Below are positions 24,094 to 34,439 of a DNA stretch of 64,000 nt, in pieces. A program made the position numbers and the translations under genes. Numbering within the stretch: position 1 is the first letter of the stretch; every line of letters begins with the position of its first letter. The notes under the pieces were generated by a model. The model searched no databases, was not told the DNA's origin, and worked only from the letters and a program-made list of their open reading frames with translations. Source of the DNA: Nocardioides alpinus (lineage in GTDB: Bacteria > Actinomycetota > Actinomycetes > Propionibacteriales > Nocardioidaceae); the NCBI RefSeq assembly GCF_900112035.1, contig NZ_FOKC01000006.1:124001-188000 (forward strand), written 5' to 3'.

Positions 24094-24567
24094 CTAGCAG
24101 ACGGGAATGGACCCGCCGGCGTACACGGCCTGCGGGAAGGACTGCACCACGGCGGTCGACTCGTTCGAGCCGACCCGCCAGGCCGAGTAGCTGATGTTCA
24201 GCGTGAGTCCGCTGGGGCTCGACGCCGAGCAGAACCACAGGTTCATGGCCTGGCTCGTCGGGCTGACGACGTACGGGAAGGCCGTCGGCAGGTTGATCGA
24301 CTCGGTGACACCCGCGCTGCTGGTGATCTGAGCGGTGGTGATGCGGATGTTCCAGCTCGTCGTGCCCTGCACGTTGAAGTTGACGACCAGGCGATAGCCC
24401 TGGCAGTTGCCACCGCCCTGCCCATTCGTCCTGCAGTCCATGACCAGCGACCCGGGCGACGGCGCGTCGTGCGACGCGGCGAAGGCCGGCGCGTTCACGG
24501 CGACCGCGATGACTGGAATGCTCCACGCTGCTCCACGTACCAACGTGCGACGGCTGTACTGCGACAT
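24094..24567 (-). CDS. Tat-exported protein of unknown function
   Basis: 157 aa. Twin-arginine signal at the N-terminus (SRRTLVRGAAW, then SIPVIAVAVNAPAFAAS), so folded before export. The mature part is Ser/Thr/Asn-rich with alternating hydrophobics, suggesting a small beta-sandwich, and has cysteine pairs (DCR, NCQG, WFCSA, PVC) that may form disulfides. I recognise no family. GGGGGT lies before the ATG. Convergent with the thioredoxin-rhodanese gene. Confidence 0.7.
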   Translation of the reverse strand: MSQYSRRTLVRGAAWSIPVIAVAVNAPAFAASHDAPSPGSLVMDCRTNGQGGGNCQGYRLVVNFNVQGTTSWNIRITTAQITSSAGVTESINLPTAFPYVVSPTSQAMNLWFCSASSPSGLTLNISYSAWRVGSNESTAVVQSFPQAVYAGGSIPVC

Positions 24568-24815
24568 GTGTGACCCCCACGGTCTTGTCCTTCGAATGCC
24601 ATCCCCACGATGACTTGGCTGACGCTAGGGGTGATCTTCGGGATCTCGCGGTCGAATTGCTCGCACTTGACCTTTCATACGACCTTTCTTTACAAACGCC
24701 CACGGGTGGTCTGGACCAGTAGGGCCAGCGGCTCAATCTCGCCTGACCGCGGCTCGCGACGTCGGCGCCCGGACGGCGTTCATCCGCTGACCGGTCGCTG
24801 GGATAGCCTCGGCGC
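24568..24815. promoter_or_regulatory. Divergent promoter region, locally A+T-richer
   Basis: 248-bp gap between the Tat-exported gene (minus) and the first sulfotransferase (plus). On the minus strand TAGCGT at 24622-24627 could serve the Tat gene with a ~50-nt leader. On the plus strand TAGCCT at 24804-24809 ends 6 nt before the GTG at 24816. 24660-24700 is unusually T-rich for this window. No gene seen. Confidence 0.45.
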
Positions 24816-25457
24816 GTGCTGATTTCCGACTCCCGGCAGGTCCTCTTCGTGCACGTCCCCAAGACCGGCGGGGTGTCGGTCGAGGAGACGGTCAAGGAGG
24901 CCTGCCCCGACGCTCGCAAGGCGCGTCCCGCGCTCGGCCGGCATGCGACGCTCGGCAAGATCCTCAAGCACGAGCCGCAGGTCACCGACTACTGGATGTT
25001 CGGCTTCGTCCGGAACCCGTGGGCCCGGATGGTCTCGTGGTACTCGATGATCGCCGCCTGGGACCGCCGCCACGGACCGTCCAGCGGCAAGCCCCAGGAC
25101 GTCAAGCACAACTCCATGCGCGACGGCAACGCGATGTGGCGCACCGCTGCCACCTACTCCGGCTTCGACGAGTTCGTGATGCGCGGCACCGAGGAGCTCC
25201 CCCGGGTCGGCACCCCCCAGATCACCTACCTGCGCGCGCCCAAGTTCGGCAGGGAGGTCGACTTCGTCGGCCGCACCGAGAACTTCGTCGCGGACCTCCA
25301 GCGGGTGCAGGTCCAGCTCGGCCTCGAGCCGACCGTGCCCCCGCACAAGAACAAGTCCAAGCACGGGACCTACCACGACTACTTCAACGACGAGACGCGC
25401 CAGCGGATCGCCGAGGTCTACGCCGAGGACATCGAGCTCTTCGGCTACACCTACTGA
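24816..25457 (+). CDS. Sulfotransferase family protein, paralogue A
   Basis: 213 aa, Sulfotransfer_2-like. The 5'-phosphosulfate loop is HVPKTGG (residues 13-19) and the 3'-phosphate motif FVRNPWARMVSWY follows near residue 70, so it should use PAPS. No signal peptide or membrane segment. Close relative of 26219-26863: the two share most residues by eye, including the ends. GTG start set by TAGCCT 6 nt upstream. The stop overlaps the convergent gene 25451-26149 by 7 bp. Acceptor unknown. Confidence 0.83.
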   Translation: MLISDSRQVLFVHVPKTGGVSVEETVKEACPDARKARPALGRHATLGKILKHEPQVTDYWMFGFVRNPWARMVSWYSMIAAWDRRHGPSSGKPQDVKHNSMRDGNAMWRTAATYSGFDEFVMRGTEELPRVGTPQITYLRAPKFGREVDFVGRTENFVADLQRVQVQLGLEPTVPPHKNKSKHGTYHDYFNDETRQRIAEVYAEDIELFGYTY

Positions 25458-26149
25458 ACCTGATCCTGATCCTGAGCCGGGCCCGGACCGGCCAGGTCCG
25501 GCAGGAGGGTGCCGCGCGCACCCGCCCACTCACCCGTGTCGACGACCCGGCGCCACACGTCGTACTCGGGCGCGAAGTGGGCCGTCAGCGCTGCGCGGGT
25601 GGCGGCTGAGAGCTCGCCCCGCTCGGCCGCGGAGGTGTTGCGGCGCTCGAACTCGAGTGGCGCCCCGACCCGCTCGCTGAACCACGCCGCCCACACGTCG
25701 GGGCGATCGACACTGAAGAGGCGATCGACCGCGACGGCTCCCTGGGCGTGGATGAACTTCGCCGGGCGGCCCTTCGGGACGGGCGCGTCACCGTCGCCGG
25801 CGAGGTAGTGCCGGGCGAACTGCTCGAAGGTCATGTCGGCCGTCGACCGGCGGCTGTCGTCGCGGGCGCGGTAGCGCCACCACGACTCCAGCCACGCGAT
25901 CGGCTCGCGGAACATGGTGACCAGCTCGTAGGACTCGCGCGGGTGGCCCGCCGCATCGAGGTCGTGGGCGACGGTGTGGACGAAACCCCGCGCAGGCAGG
26001 TGCTTGCGGTGCGGCGGCGCGCTGACCACCTCCGTGGCGTACGGCGTCAGCGTCCGCTCCAGCGACGTGCTCGCGGTCTTCGGCAGCGCGAGGAGCACGA
26101 AGTCGCGGCCGGGACCGCGTCCGAGGAACGTCATCACGCGGCCGATCAT
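25451..26149 (-). CDS. Sulfotransferase-like protein, inverted between paralogues A and B
   Basis: 232 aa. LLALPKTASTSLERTL is a 5'-PAPS-type loop and MFREPIAWLESWWRYR the second motif, but the rest is unlike its neighbours, so a different sulfotransferase branch. The C-terminus ends in a Gln/Asp run. Start ATG 26149 or 26134 (MTFLGRG). Tail overlaps the stop of gene A, and its head is 69 bp from gene B, transcribed divergently. Confidence 0.7.
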   Translation of the reverse strand: MIGRVMTFLGRGPGRDFVLLALPKTASTSLERTLTPYATEVVSAPPHRKHLPARGFVHTVAHDLDAAGHPRESYELVTMFREPIAWLESWWRYRARDDSRRSTADMTFEQFARHYLAGDGDAPVPKGRPAKFIHAQGAVAVDRLFSVDRPDVWAAWFSERVGAPLEFERRNTSAAERGELSAATRAALTAHFAPEYDVWRRVVDTGEWAGARGTLLPDLAGPGPAQDQDQVQ

Positions 26150-26206
26150 GCCGCACCGGCTCGCCGGCGCCACGCTGCCGGTCCCGCCTGCCACCTGTGC
26201 GTGGGT

Positions 26207-26212
26207 TAGCCT
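26207..26212 (+). promoter_or_regulatory. -10 box of sulfotransferase B (leaderless)
   Basis: TAGCCT, 6-nt spacer to GTG 26219; same hexamer and spacer as paralogue A. Confidence 0.55.
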
Positions 26213-26218
26213 CTCGCC

Positions 26219-26863
26219 GTGCTGATCTCCGACGCCAGGCGCGCGCTGTTCGTGCACGTGCCCAAGACGGGCGGGGTCTCGGTCGGAGTGGCGTTCGAGC
26301 GCTGCTGTCCGGACGCACGGAGCAAGACCCCCGGCGTGAAGCCACCACTGGGTCGGCACGCGCCCTACGAGCGGATCCTGCGTGCGGAGCCGCAGACGGT
26401 CGACTACTGGTCCTTCGCCTTCGTCCGCAACCCGTGGGCCCGGATGGTCTCGTGGTGGTCGATGATCCAGGACTGGGACCGTGAGTGGGGACCGTCCAGC
26501 GGGAAGCCGCAGGGCGAGGACGCCGTCAAGATGCGCGGCAACGACATGTGGCGCGCTGCGTCGGCGTACGCGGGGTTCGAGGAGTTCGTGCTGCGTGGCA
26601 CCGAGGAGCTGCCCCGCGTGGGACGGCCCCAGGTCGACTACCTCCGCGCTCCGGGCCGCGAGGTCGACTTCGTCGGCCGCACCGAGTCCTTCGCCGAGGA
26701 CCTCGAGGAGGTCGAGCGCCGGCTCGGCGGCGAGCCGACGCGGGTCCCCCACCGCAACAGGTCCCCGCACGGCAGCTACCGCGACTACTACTCCGACACG
26801 ACGCGCGACAAGGTCGCCGACGTGTACGCCGCCGACCTCGAGGCGTTCGGCTACACGTTCTGA
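26219..26863 (+). CDS. Sulfotransferase family protein, paralogue B
   Basis: 214 aa, collinear with paralogue A: HVPKTGG at residues 13-19, FVRNPWARMVSWWSM, then DFVGRTE and the shared ending EAFGYTF. Differences concentrate at residues 21-45 and 95-110, which may set acceptor choice (inference). The duplication preserved promoter and start context. A strong hairpin follows the stop. Confidence 0.83.
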   Translation: MLISDARRALFVHVPKTGGVSVGVAFERCCPDARSKTPGVKPPLGRHAPYERILRAEPQTVDYWSFAFVRNPWARMVSWWSMIQDWDREWGPSSGKPQGEDAVKMRGNDMWRAASAYAGFEEFVLRGTEELPRVGRPQVDYLRAPGREVDFVGRTESFAEDLEEVERRLGGEPTRVPHRNRSPHGSYRDYYSDTTRDKVADVYAADLEAFGYTF

Positions 26864-26894
26864 GCCGCAGTCCGGCCCCCCTGTACGGGGAGTC

Positions 26895-26940
26895 AGAACA
26901 CCGGGCCAGGCGGCTGCCTGACCCGGTGTCCGGGTGTTCT
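26895..26940. terminator. Bidirectional hairpin between convergent genes
   Basis: AGAACACCGGGCCAGGC pairs with GCCTGACCCGG and then GGTGTTCT around a GGCT loop, giving a long, nearly perfect stem between the stops of 26219-26863 (+) and 26954-27907 (-). There is no long U tract, as is common in high-G+C bacteria. Confidence 0.65.
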
Positions 26941-26953
26941 GGTGGTGCTGGGA

Positions 26954-27907
26954 TCAGCTGGCGCGGTACTGGGTCCAGGCGTCGCTCATCCGAGCGGCCT
27001 GACCGGGGGTGAACTGGTACATGCAGTCGTCCTCGGTGTAGTCCATGTAGTTGTGGATCGGGTCGAGCCCCGGTGCAGCACAGGTGTCGGCCCCGGTCGG
27101 GCAGCCGAACTGCGGTGCGGCCTCGGCCGGGGTGTCGGAGACCCGGTCGCCCTGGCCGTTACAACCGCCCTGGAACGTGTGGTAAAGCGCCAGCCAGTGG
27201 CCGACCTCGTGGGTCAGCGTGTCGCCGCCGTCGTACGGGACGGCCGTGCCACCGGGCATCGACTCGTCCAGGATGACCACGCCGTCGTTGGAGCTGAGCC
27301 TCTTGGTCGGGAAGGTCGCCCAGCCGAGGAGGCCGTCACCGATGTTGGCGGTCCAGACGTTGAGGGTCTCCTTGCCGCCCACACGTGTGGCGGCCTTCAT
27401 CTCGGACTCGACCGGGCCGGGCGTCACCGTCGACCACGCGTCGTTGTAGGAGAAGTCGACGCCCGCCAGCGTGTACTGGAAGGGCGTGGTGGCGGACGTC
27501 CGCTTCTTGGTGCGGCCGGCGAAGGCCTCGTTGAGTACTGCGACCTGCCGGTCGACCAGCGTCCTGAGCCGGTCCTCGGCGGCGCTGCCGTTGGCCTCCT
27601 CCGCCTCGGGGAGCACGACGTGGAAGTAGGTCGGGATGGTCACGGAGCCGCCTGCAAGCGTGGCCGAGTCGGCGAGCACGGCGTACTCCTCGCCCGTGCC
27701 GGCGAACGCGGCCGGCTCGAGCTTCTTGGAGCCCTTGCGCACGCGGGCCTCGGCCGCGTGGTCGGAGTGTCCGTCCTCGCAGGCAGCCGCCTGGGGCGAG
27801 GCGCCCGACGCGGTGGCAGGGACGGCAGCGGTCGCGGACAGCGTCGTGGCGGCGAGCGCCATCGAGCCGGCCACCACGAGAGACCGCAGGGAACGTGAGT
27901 GTCGCAT
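26954..27907 (-). CDS. Secreted pappalysin-like (M43) zinc metalloprotease
   Basis: 317 aa with a signal peptide (SLVVAGSMALAATTLSATAA). Zinc motif HEVGHWLALYH near residue 230 fits HExxHxxGxxH-type (A at the Gly position), followed by QGDRVSDTPAE and the Met-turn NYMDYTEDDCM, the pattern of cytophagalysin/pappalysin peptidases. Cysteines in the second half suggest disulfides. ATG 27907 has AGGTGAT upstream and a TAGGTT box at 27948-27953. Confidence 0.85.
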   Translation of the reverse strand: MRHSRSLRSLVVAGSMALAATTLSATAAVPATASGASPQAAACEDGHSDHAAEARVRKGSKKLEPAAFAGTGEEYAVLADSATLAGGSVTIPTYFHVVLPEAEEANGSAAEDRLRTLVDRQVAVLNEAFAGRTKKRTSATTPFQYTLAGVDFSYNDAWSTVTPGPVESEMKAATRVGGKETLNVWTANIGDGLLGWATFPTKRLSSNDGVVILDESMPGGTAVPYDGGDTLTHEVGHWLALYHTFQGGCNGQGDRVSDTPAEAAPQFGCPTGADTCAAPGLDPIHNYMDYTEDDCMYQFTPGQAARMSDAWTQYRAS

Positions 27908-27947
27908 CCGGGGGATCACCTGTTCTGTGGGAATTGGGTAGCTCAGC

Positions 27948-27953
27948 AACCTA
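27948..27953 (-). promoter_or_regulatory. -10 box of the M43 protease gene
   Basis: TAGGTT on the minus strand, giving a leader of about 35 nt that carries the AGGTGAT ribosome-binding site. Confidence 0.4.
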
Positions 27954-28036
27954 ACCGCCCGGTCAGGAATCCGTTAGACCCTCAGCGGCAGGCGTCTTCG
28001 CGAGGGATCCCGGGACCCGTGCGCCACACTGCGCAC

Positions 28037-28774
28037 ATGACTTTCCCCGACGGATGGGTCCGCGACTCCCACACGTACGACGGCGTGAGCCACCCGACGT
28101 ACCGACGGGGCACCGGTCCCGGGGTCGTCGTCATCCACGAGATCCCCGGCATCACGCCGGAGGTCGCGACGTTCGGCCAGGAGCTGGTGGACGCCGGTTA
28201 CACCGTGGTGATGCCGAGCCTCTTCGGCACCGACGGCGCGCCGATGACAGCGGGATCGACCGCAAGGACGTTGCGCCAGGTGTGCGTCAGCAAGGAGTTC
28301 ACCAAGCTCCGCACGGGCGAGACCACACCCGTCGCAGGCTGGCTGCGCTCGCTGTCCCGCACCCTCCACGCGGAGCTCGGCGGACCGGGCGTGGGCGCCC
28401 TCGGGATGTGCTTCACCGGTGGGTTCGCGCTGGCGATGATGGTCGACGACTCCGTCGCTGCGCCGGTGCTCTGCCAGCCGAGCGCCCCCTTCCCCGTGAC
28501 GCCCTCCCGCTCGCGCGACGTCAACCTCTCCCCCGGCGACCTCGACATCGTCAAGGGCCGGTGCGCCGCCGGTCAGCAGGTGCTCGGGATCCGCTACCGG
28601 TCCGACCCGGCCGTCGGGAAGCGCTTCGACACGCTGACCACCCAGCTCGGCGACGCGTTCATCCGGGTCGAGCTCGAGGGCAAAGGACACTCCACCGTCA
28701 CCGCCCACCGCCAGCAGGTCGCCGTCGACGCGGTGCTCGACTTCCTCGCCGCCCACCTCCGTCCAACGGGCTGA
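28037..28774 (+). CDS. Dienelactone hydrolase family protein
   Basis: 245 aa alpha/beta hydrolase. Nucleophile elbow GMCFTGG has cysteine, as in dienelactone hydrolases; GVVVIHEIPGI is the oxyanion segment, and the Asp and His fall in RYRSDPAVG and EGKGHST. ATG 28037 chosen: CACACT sits 6 nt upstream and homologues start near MTFPDGWVRDSHTYDG. Substrate unknown. Confidence 0.85.
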   Translation: MTFPDGWVRDSHTYDGVSHPTYRRGTGPGVVVIHEIPGITPEVATFGQELVDAGYTVVMPSLFGTDGAPMTAGSTARTLRQVCVSKEFTKLRTGETTPVAGWLRSLSRTLHAELGGPGVGALGMCFTGGFALAMMVDDSVAAPVLCQPSAPFPVTPSRSRDVNLSPGDLDIVKGRCAAGQQVLGIRYRSDPAVGKRFDTLTTQLGDAFIRVELEGKGHSTVTAHRQQVAVDAVLDFLAAHLRPTG

Positions 28775-28816
28775 GGTCACAGTCCGGACCGTGTTGGGAC
28801 GGAACGTACTGACGAG

Positions 28817-28822
28817 TAGGTT
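28817..28822 (+). promoter_or_regulatory. -10 box of the esterase gene (leaderless)
   Basis: TAGGTT, 6-nt spacer to GTG 28829. Confidence 0.5.
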
Positions 28823-28828
28823 GGCCGG

Positions 28829-30142
28829 GTGAGCTTCCTGAGTCGCCAGAGTGTCATCGCCGCCCTGACCGTCAACGCCGTACGCCCCTCGCGCGGGCAG
28901 CGCAGCGGCGTCGGCTCGTTCGCGGCGGGCTTCGTCTTCAACGAGACCGCGCCGCAGCTGCTCGCGCTGACCGCGCTCGACGCAGCCGCACACCTGACCA
29001 AGGGCCGGCGTCAGGGGTTCCGGGCCAAGGCAGGGCTCGCGCTCGCCGGGGCGAGTGCGCTCGGCCTCGCGCGGATGGTGCACCAGAGCCGCCGGGCGGG
29101 TGCCGGCTTCGAGGAGGCCCTGGTCGAGGGCCTGGGCGTCGACTACGTCGAGCAGCTCGACCAGGCGCCCACGCCCGCCGACCTGGCCACGCCGTGGCGG
29201 CGTCTGGCCCGGCCGTTCCACTTCGCCGACGACGGCGTGCGGGTGATCCGCAACCTCTCCTACTCCGAGGCGGGCAAGCGCGGGCGGCTCGACATCTACC
29301 TCCCGGCCGGCAAGGACGCGATCAAGGACGCTCCGGTCCTGCTGCAGGTCCACGGCGGTGCCTGGTCGGTGGGCGAGAAGGAGCACCAGGGGCGCCCGCT
29401 GATGAACCAGATGGCCGCCAAGGGCTGGGTCTGCGTGGCGATCAACTACCGCCTCTCCCCGCGCGATGCCTGGCCCGCGCACATCGTCGACGTCAAGCGC
29501 GCCATCGCCTGGATCAAGGACAACATCGCTGACTACGGCGGTGATCCGGACTACCTCGCGATCACCGGTGGCTCGGCCGGCGGCCACCTGACCGCCCTGG
29601 CTGCACTGACCCCGGGCGACCCCGCGTTCCAGCCCGGCTTCGAGGACGCCGACACCCGCGTGCAGGCGGCCGTGCCGTTCTACGGCGTCTACGACTTCGC
29701 CGGCTCGACCGGGCTCACCAACGCGATCGGCATGCGCGACGCCTTCCTCGGCCCCAAGGTCATGAAGACGACGTGGGCCGACGCCCCCGACACCTATGAG
29801 GCCGCGTCCCCGATCCTGCGGATCACCCCCGACGCACCCGACTTCTTCGTGATCCACGGCGAGCTCGACAGCCTGGTGGCGGTCGACCAGGCCCGGATGT
29901 TCGTCGCCGAGCTCCGGCGTACGTCACGGAAGTCCGTGGTCTACGCCGAGCTGCCGGGCGCCCAGCACGCCTTCGACGTCTTCCACTCCATCCGCAGCGC
30001 GCACGCGGTCCGCGCCGTCGACCGCTACCTCACCTGGCACTGGAACACCTGGCGCCACGGCCTCGAGGCCGACAGCGGGGTCGAGCCCGGTGAGATGTCG
30101 GCCGACCTGGACGACGACGCCCGCGCGGACCGGGGCGCCTAG
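28829..30142 (+). CDS. HSL-family alpha/beta hydrolase (esterase/lipase)
   Basis: 437 aa. Residues ~1-130 are an unassigned helical N-terminal region; the hydrolase core has the HSL oxyanion motif VHGGAWSVG (~residue 175), nucleophile GGSAGGH (~250), and Asp/His in HGELDS and GAQHAFD. No clear signal peptide. Stop TAG is immediately followed by the GTG of the methyltransferase gene, so the two are cotranscribed. Confidence 0.83.
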   Translation: MSFLSRQSVIAALTVNAVRPSRGQRSGVGSFAAGFVFNETAPQLLALTALDAAAHLTKGRRQGFRAKAGLALAGASALGLARMVHQSRRAGAGFEEALVEGLGVDYVEQLDQAPTPADLATPWRRLARPFHFADDGVRVIRNLSYSEAGKRGRLDIYLPAGKDAIKDAPVLLQVHGGAWSVGEKEHQGRPLMNQMAAKGWVCVAINYRLSPRDAWPAHIVDVKRAIAWIKDNIADYGGDPDYLAITGGSAGGHLTALAALTPGDPAFQPGFEDADTRVQAAVPFYGVYDFAGSTGLTNAIGMRDAFLGPKVMKTTWADAPDTYEAASPILRITPDAPDFFVIHGELDSLVAVDQARMFVAELRRTSRKSVVYAELPGAQHAFDVFHSIRSAHAVRAVDRYLTWHWNTWRHGLEADSGVEPGEMSADLDDDARADRGA

Positions 30143-31902
<1,760 letters not shown>

Positions 31903-31906
<4 letters not shown>

Positions 31907-32661
31907 GTGAGGGGGAGGGCGTCGGGCTTGGTGAAGTAGAGCACCATGCTCTTGCCGATCAGCGGGTCCAGCACCTTGCCGGCCACCTGCAGCGACCGGG
32001 GGTTCTTCATGATCTCCCACACCAGGAGCCGGTGGTAGGCCTTGGCGAGCGGGTGCTCGTCGTGGGTGACGCCGACGGCGCACTTGATCCACCAGTAGGG
32101 CGTGTGCAGCCCGTGGGCGTAGTCCTTGCCCGTGAAGACCATCGCGTCTCCCGGCGTGCCGTCGTTGGAGCGGCCCGCCTTGGTGACCTTGTCGACGAGC
32201 TCCTCGGCCGTGTAGATCCGGATGTGGCCGCCCTCGGCGTTGTGGTAGTCGTCGGAGAGCTTCCAGTTGATGATCTCGGGCAACCAGCGCGGCACCGAGA
32301 TGGCGAGCGTGCCGCCCGGGCGGAGCACGCGGACGAGCTCCTTGATGGCGTCGACGTCGGCGTGGATGTGCTCGAGCACCTCGGCCGCGACGATGCGGTC
32401 GAACTCGCCGTCGGCGAAGGGCAGGGCGAGGGCGTCGCCCTCCTTCACGTCGGCCTCGGCGCCGACCGGCACCTCACCGGCGTCGCGCATCGCGGCGAAC
32501 CACTCGCGCACGGTCGCCAGCTCGTCGGCGTCCATGTCGAAGGCGATCACGTCGGCGCCACGCTTGTACATCTCGAACGCGTGGCGCCCGGCGCCGCAGC
32601 CCATGTCGAGGACGCGATCGCCCGGGCGCAGCCCGAGCCGGTCGAAGTCAACGGTCAGCAC
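31903..32661 (-). CDS. Class I SAM-dependent methyltransferase (Methyltransf_11/25 type)
   Basis: 252 aa. Glycine loop VLDMGCGAGRHAFEM at residues ~18-32, IAFDMDADEL, then DRIVAAEVLEHI and LRPGGTLAISVPRW, all standard. GTG 32661 is chosen because GGAGGAG lies 7-8 nt upstream. Overlaps the glycosyltransferase gene by 14 bp and the toroid gene by 4 bp, so the three are one operon. Confidence 0.85.
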
Positions 32662-33925
32662 GGTGGTGCTCCTCCTGCTCGCGCGCGCCCTGCTCCAACC
32701 GGAAGGCGGCGATGGTCTCCTCGTAGGCGGCGGCGGTGGCCTCGGCCACGGCACGCCAGCTGAACAGCTCCTGGACGCGGGCGCGACCGGCGGCACCCAT
32801 CGTCGTACGACGTTCGGGGTCGTCGAGCAGCGCCGCGATCGCGGACGTCAGCTCGCCGACGTCGCCGGGGGTGACCAGGTCGGCGCACTCGCCGTCGGGG
32901 CCGACCACCTCCGGGATGGCTCCGGCGCGCGACACGACCAGCGGCGTGGCGCAGGCCATCAGCTCGGCGGTCGGCAACGAGAACCCCTCGTAGAGCGACG
33001 GCACGCACGCCACCTCGGCCGAGCCCATCACCTCCACCAGCTCCGCGTCGCTCACCCCGCTGACGAAGCTCACCTTGTCGGCGATGCCGAGCTGGTCGAT
33101 CAGCTGCTCCGTGCGACCACCCGGTTCGGGACGGGTGACCAGGACCAGCGAGATCTCGCGCTCCACGGCCAGCTTGGCGAAGGCCTCGAGGAGGGTCGCG
33201 ATGCCCTTCATCGGGGCATCGGCGCTGGCCATCGCCAGGATCCGGCCCGGCACGCGCGGCGCGGTCGGCGGCGCGAAGATGTCGTCGACGCCGAGCAGGA
33301 TGGTCTCGATCCGCGCAGGGTCGACGCCGAAGTCGCGGGCGATGTCGCGGGCCGACGACTCCGACGGCACCAGCACCTTGCGCAGCTGCTTGGCGACCTT
33401 GGTCTGCATCCGCAGGAAGCCGTACCACCGGCGCAGCGTGAGCCGCTTGCGTCGATTCGGAGCCGTCTGCAGGTCGATCCGGCGGTCCATCGTGATCGGG
33501 TGGTGGATCGTGGCGACGACGGGGAGCCCGTAGGACTCCAGCTCCATGACCCCCGGTGCGAGCACCTGGTTGTCGTGGGCGATGTCGAAGTCGCCGGCCC
33601 GCTCCTTCATCAGCCGCGCGATGCGCGAGCCGAAGGTCTTCGGCTCGGGGAACCCGGCCGTGCACATGGTGAGGAACTCCTCGACGTCGATCCGGTCGCG
33701 GAACTCACGCAGCTTCGGCACCCGGAACGGGTCGGGCTCGCGGTAGAGGTCGAGGCTCGGCACCTTGGTCAGGCGGACGCCCTCGTCGAGGTCGGGGTAG
33801 GGCTGCCCGGAGAAGACCTCGACGTCGTGCCCGAGTCGTACGAGCTCCCGGCTCAGGTGCCGGATGTAGACGCCCTGACCGCCGCAGTGCGGCTTGCTCC
33901 GGTAGGACAGCATGGCGATGCGCAC
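32648..33925 (-). CDS. Glycosyltransferase family 4 protein
   Basis: 425 aa GT-B enzyme. N-terminal glycine loop HCGGQGVYIRHL, and the C-terminal nucleotide-sugar site with PSLYEGFSLPTAELMACATPLV (E-x7-E). First gene of the GT-methyltransferase-toroid operon, probably building a modified cell-surface glycan or glycolipid (inference). GTG 33925 (MRIAMLSYRSKPH) has AAAGGCAG upstream; a -10-like CATAAT lies near 33975. Confidence 0.87.
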   Translation of the reverse strand: MRIAMLSYRSKPHCGGQGVYIRHLSRELVRLGHDVEVFSGQPYPDLDEGVRLTKVPSLDLYREPDPFRVPKLREFRDRIDVEEFLTMCTAGFPEPKTFGSRIARLMKERAGDFDIAHDNQVLAPGVMELESYGLPVVATIHHPITMDRRIDLQTAPNRRKRLTLRRWYGFLRMQTKVAKQLRKVLVPSESSARDIARDFGVDPARIETILLGVDDIFAPPTAPRVPGRILAMASADAPMKGIATLLEAFAKLAVEREISLVLVTRPEPGGRTEQLIDQLGIADKVSFVSGVSDAELVEVMGSAEVACVPSLYEGFSLPTAELMACATPLVVSRAGAIPEVVGPDGECADLVTPGDVGELTSAIAALLDDPERRTTMGAAGRARVQELFSWRAVAEATAAAYEETIAAFRLEQGAREQEEHHRADR

Positions 33926-34016
33926 GTGTTCTGCCTTTCGGTCCTGCTCCGGGGTGGCGCTCGGTGAGCCACCCATTATGCCTACTGGCGGGTAGGGGCT
34001 GCGCCGGGAGCAGGGT

Positions 34017-34430
34017 TCACGAACCGGCGACCAGCCGGTACTCGTGATCGAGGACCGCGCCGGCAGAATCGTACGGCCGCACCTCGGCGCTCAGCACACG
34101 GCCGGCGACGCCCGCGCCGACCGGCGCGAACGCGAGGCCCTGCTCCACCGCCTCCACGATGCGCGCACGTCCCACGAGCAGCTCGTCGGACGGCATGTCA
34201 GCACCCAGCTGGCGCAGCACCAGCACGCAGACCGCGTGGACCGACCTCTCGTCGCCGGGGTCGTAGCCCAGGGCGTCGGCCTCGTCGTCGCGTGGCGGAC
34301 GCACGGCGAGGCGCACGGTGAGGTCGACCAGGACGAGCATGTCGTCGCGTGCCACCACCGGACAGCCGGTGAGCACGTAGTCGCGGTCACGCATGTCGAC
34401 ACCCGTGGCGGGACGTGAGAACAACCCCAT
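34017..34430 (-). CDS. Hypothetical protein, possibly a small SPFH/band-7-like domain
   Basis: 137 aa. No signal peptide. Strand-rich start (DYVLTGCPVVARDDMLVLVDLTVRLAV), then a helix with MPSDELLVGRARIVEAVEQGL and GVAGRVLSAEVR, a layout reminiscent of band-7 domains, but the match is weak and I would not name it. Lies 10 bp downstream of the flavoprotein gene in the same direction, preceded by TGAGGCG. Confidence 0.55.
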   Translation of the reverse strand: MGLFSRPATGVDMRDRDYVLTGCPVVARDDMLVLVDLTVRLAVRPPRDDEADALGYDPGDERSVHAVCVLVLRQLGADMPSDELLVGRARIVEAVEQGLAFAPVGAGVAGRVLSAEVRPYDSAGAVLDHEYRLVAGS

Positions 34431-34439
34431 GCCGACGCC

